Source of the DNA: an archaeon
GTDB taxonomy: Archaea > Thermoproteota > Nitrososphaeria > Nitrososphaerales > Gagatemarchaeaceae
Direction of reading: 5' to 3'
Length of the DNA: 5,604 nt
Assembly (NCBI GenBank): GCA_021822995.1
Contig: JAKAPN010000081.1
Span: forward strand, 1 to 5,604
The position numbers and the translations under genes were made by a program. The notes beneath the pieces are model-generated. The model made no database searches, was not told the origin of the DNA, and was given only the letters and a program-made list of their open reading frames with translations. Below are positions 5,509 through 5,604 of the stretch, one piece after another; positions within the stretch are counted from its first letter, which is position 1; each line of letters opens with the position of its first letter.

Positions 5509-5527
5509 CCCTAGTAGGGTAGATAAG
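5509..5527 (-). promoter_or_regulatory. Promoter of the DUF929-VKOR pair with a palindrome beside the TATA-like box
   Basis: On the minus strand CTTATCTA (5527-5520) is TATA-like and lies 26-33 bp before the TTG at 5494, predicting a transcript start near 5497. Directly after it comes an 11-bp palindrome, CCCTA-C-TAGGG (5519-5509), between the TATA-like box and the predicted start. That is a classic place for a repressor site in archaea. No ribosome-binding site with normal spacing is seen. Confidence 0.45.
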
Positions 5528-5537
5528 CTGTGAGACG

Positions 5538-5555
5538 GAACCGGTCGAACGGTTC
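5538..5555. repeat. Inverted repeat GAACCG-N6-CGGTTC upstream of the DUF929-VKOR promoter
   Basis: Perfect 6-bp arms with a 6-bp centre lie about 11 bp upstream of the TATA-like box. The right half includes CGAACGG (5546-5552), also present in the HxlR promoter region at 3561-3567. It may be an operator. It would equally be the hairpin after the stop of an upstream minus-strand gene, if one ends at 5555. Confidence 0.4.
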
Positions 5556-5604
5556 TAGGTCCCGGTGATTGGCTGGATGGGCAGGGGTTCGCCGTGCTCT
5601 CCCG
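5555..5604 (-). CDS. Possible C-terminal end of another minus-strand gene
   Basis: Reading in from the window edge, one minus-strand frame gives GEHGEPLPIQPITGT followed by TAG at 5557-5555. The peptide has a protein-like tail, and the stop is followed at once by an inverted repeat. However, all three minus frames are open across most of these 50 bases, so this is weak. No family can be recognised from 15 residues. Confidence 0.2.
   Translation of the reverse strand, partial: GEHGEPLPIQPITGT

Noticed and set aside
5577..5604. ATG at 5577 opening a plus-strand frame to the window edge
   Set aside because: Only nine codons are visible, with no ribosome-binding site or TATA-like box; it cannot be separated from chance.

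Overview
The window looks archaeal. Its proteins are archaeal family types: a DUF929-type membrane-anchored thioredoxin-fold protein paired with a short VKOR homologue, an exported DUF4382 protein with a pilin-like C-terminal segment, and a membrane-anchored winged-helix protein. The promoters also look archaeal, with TATA-like boxes about 27 bp upstream of probable transcript starts, little or no leader on some genes, and TTG/GTG starts. Base composition is GC-rich. I infer a Thermoproteota-type archaeon (Nitrososphaeria or a relative). The lineage is an inference from family types and not a sequence match.

Layout. Bases 2-346 (+) hold the C-terminal end of a membrane protein with a cytoplasmic winged helix. 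It converges on a three-gene minus-strand cluster read from 3507 down to 343: a secreted DUF4382 protein, a possible 51-residue charged peptide, and a 642-residue Ala/Ser-rich exported protein. A 174-bp divergent promoter region (3508-3681) separates this cluster from a plus-strand HxlR-type regulator (3682-4119). The regulator converges, with a 5-bp gap, on a minus-strand pair: DUF929 thiol oxidoreductase (5494-4565) followed by an overlapping VKOR gene (4577-4125). Bases 5495-5604 hold the promoter of that pair, two inverted repeats and possibly the last codons of another minus-strand gene.

How the genes may work together. VKOR and the DUF929 protein form a plausible disulfide-making relay outside the membrane: thiol clients, then the CPYC thioredoxin domain, then the VKOR cysteines, then quinone. 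The two neighbouring exported proteins carry a few cysteines and could be clients, but nothing in the sequence proves this. The HxlR regulator sits between the two groups. Its upstream region holds GAACG elements spaced about one helical turn apart, and a related CGAACGG element lies upstream of the DUF929-VKOR promoter. A shared regulatory circuit is therefore a testable hypothesis. The least familiar element is the 642-residue Ala/Ser-rich protein, which I could not assign to any family. I saw no tRNA, rRNA, CRISPR array or insertion sequence.
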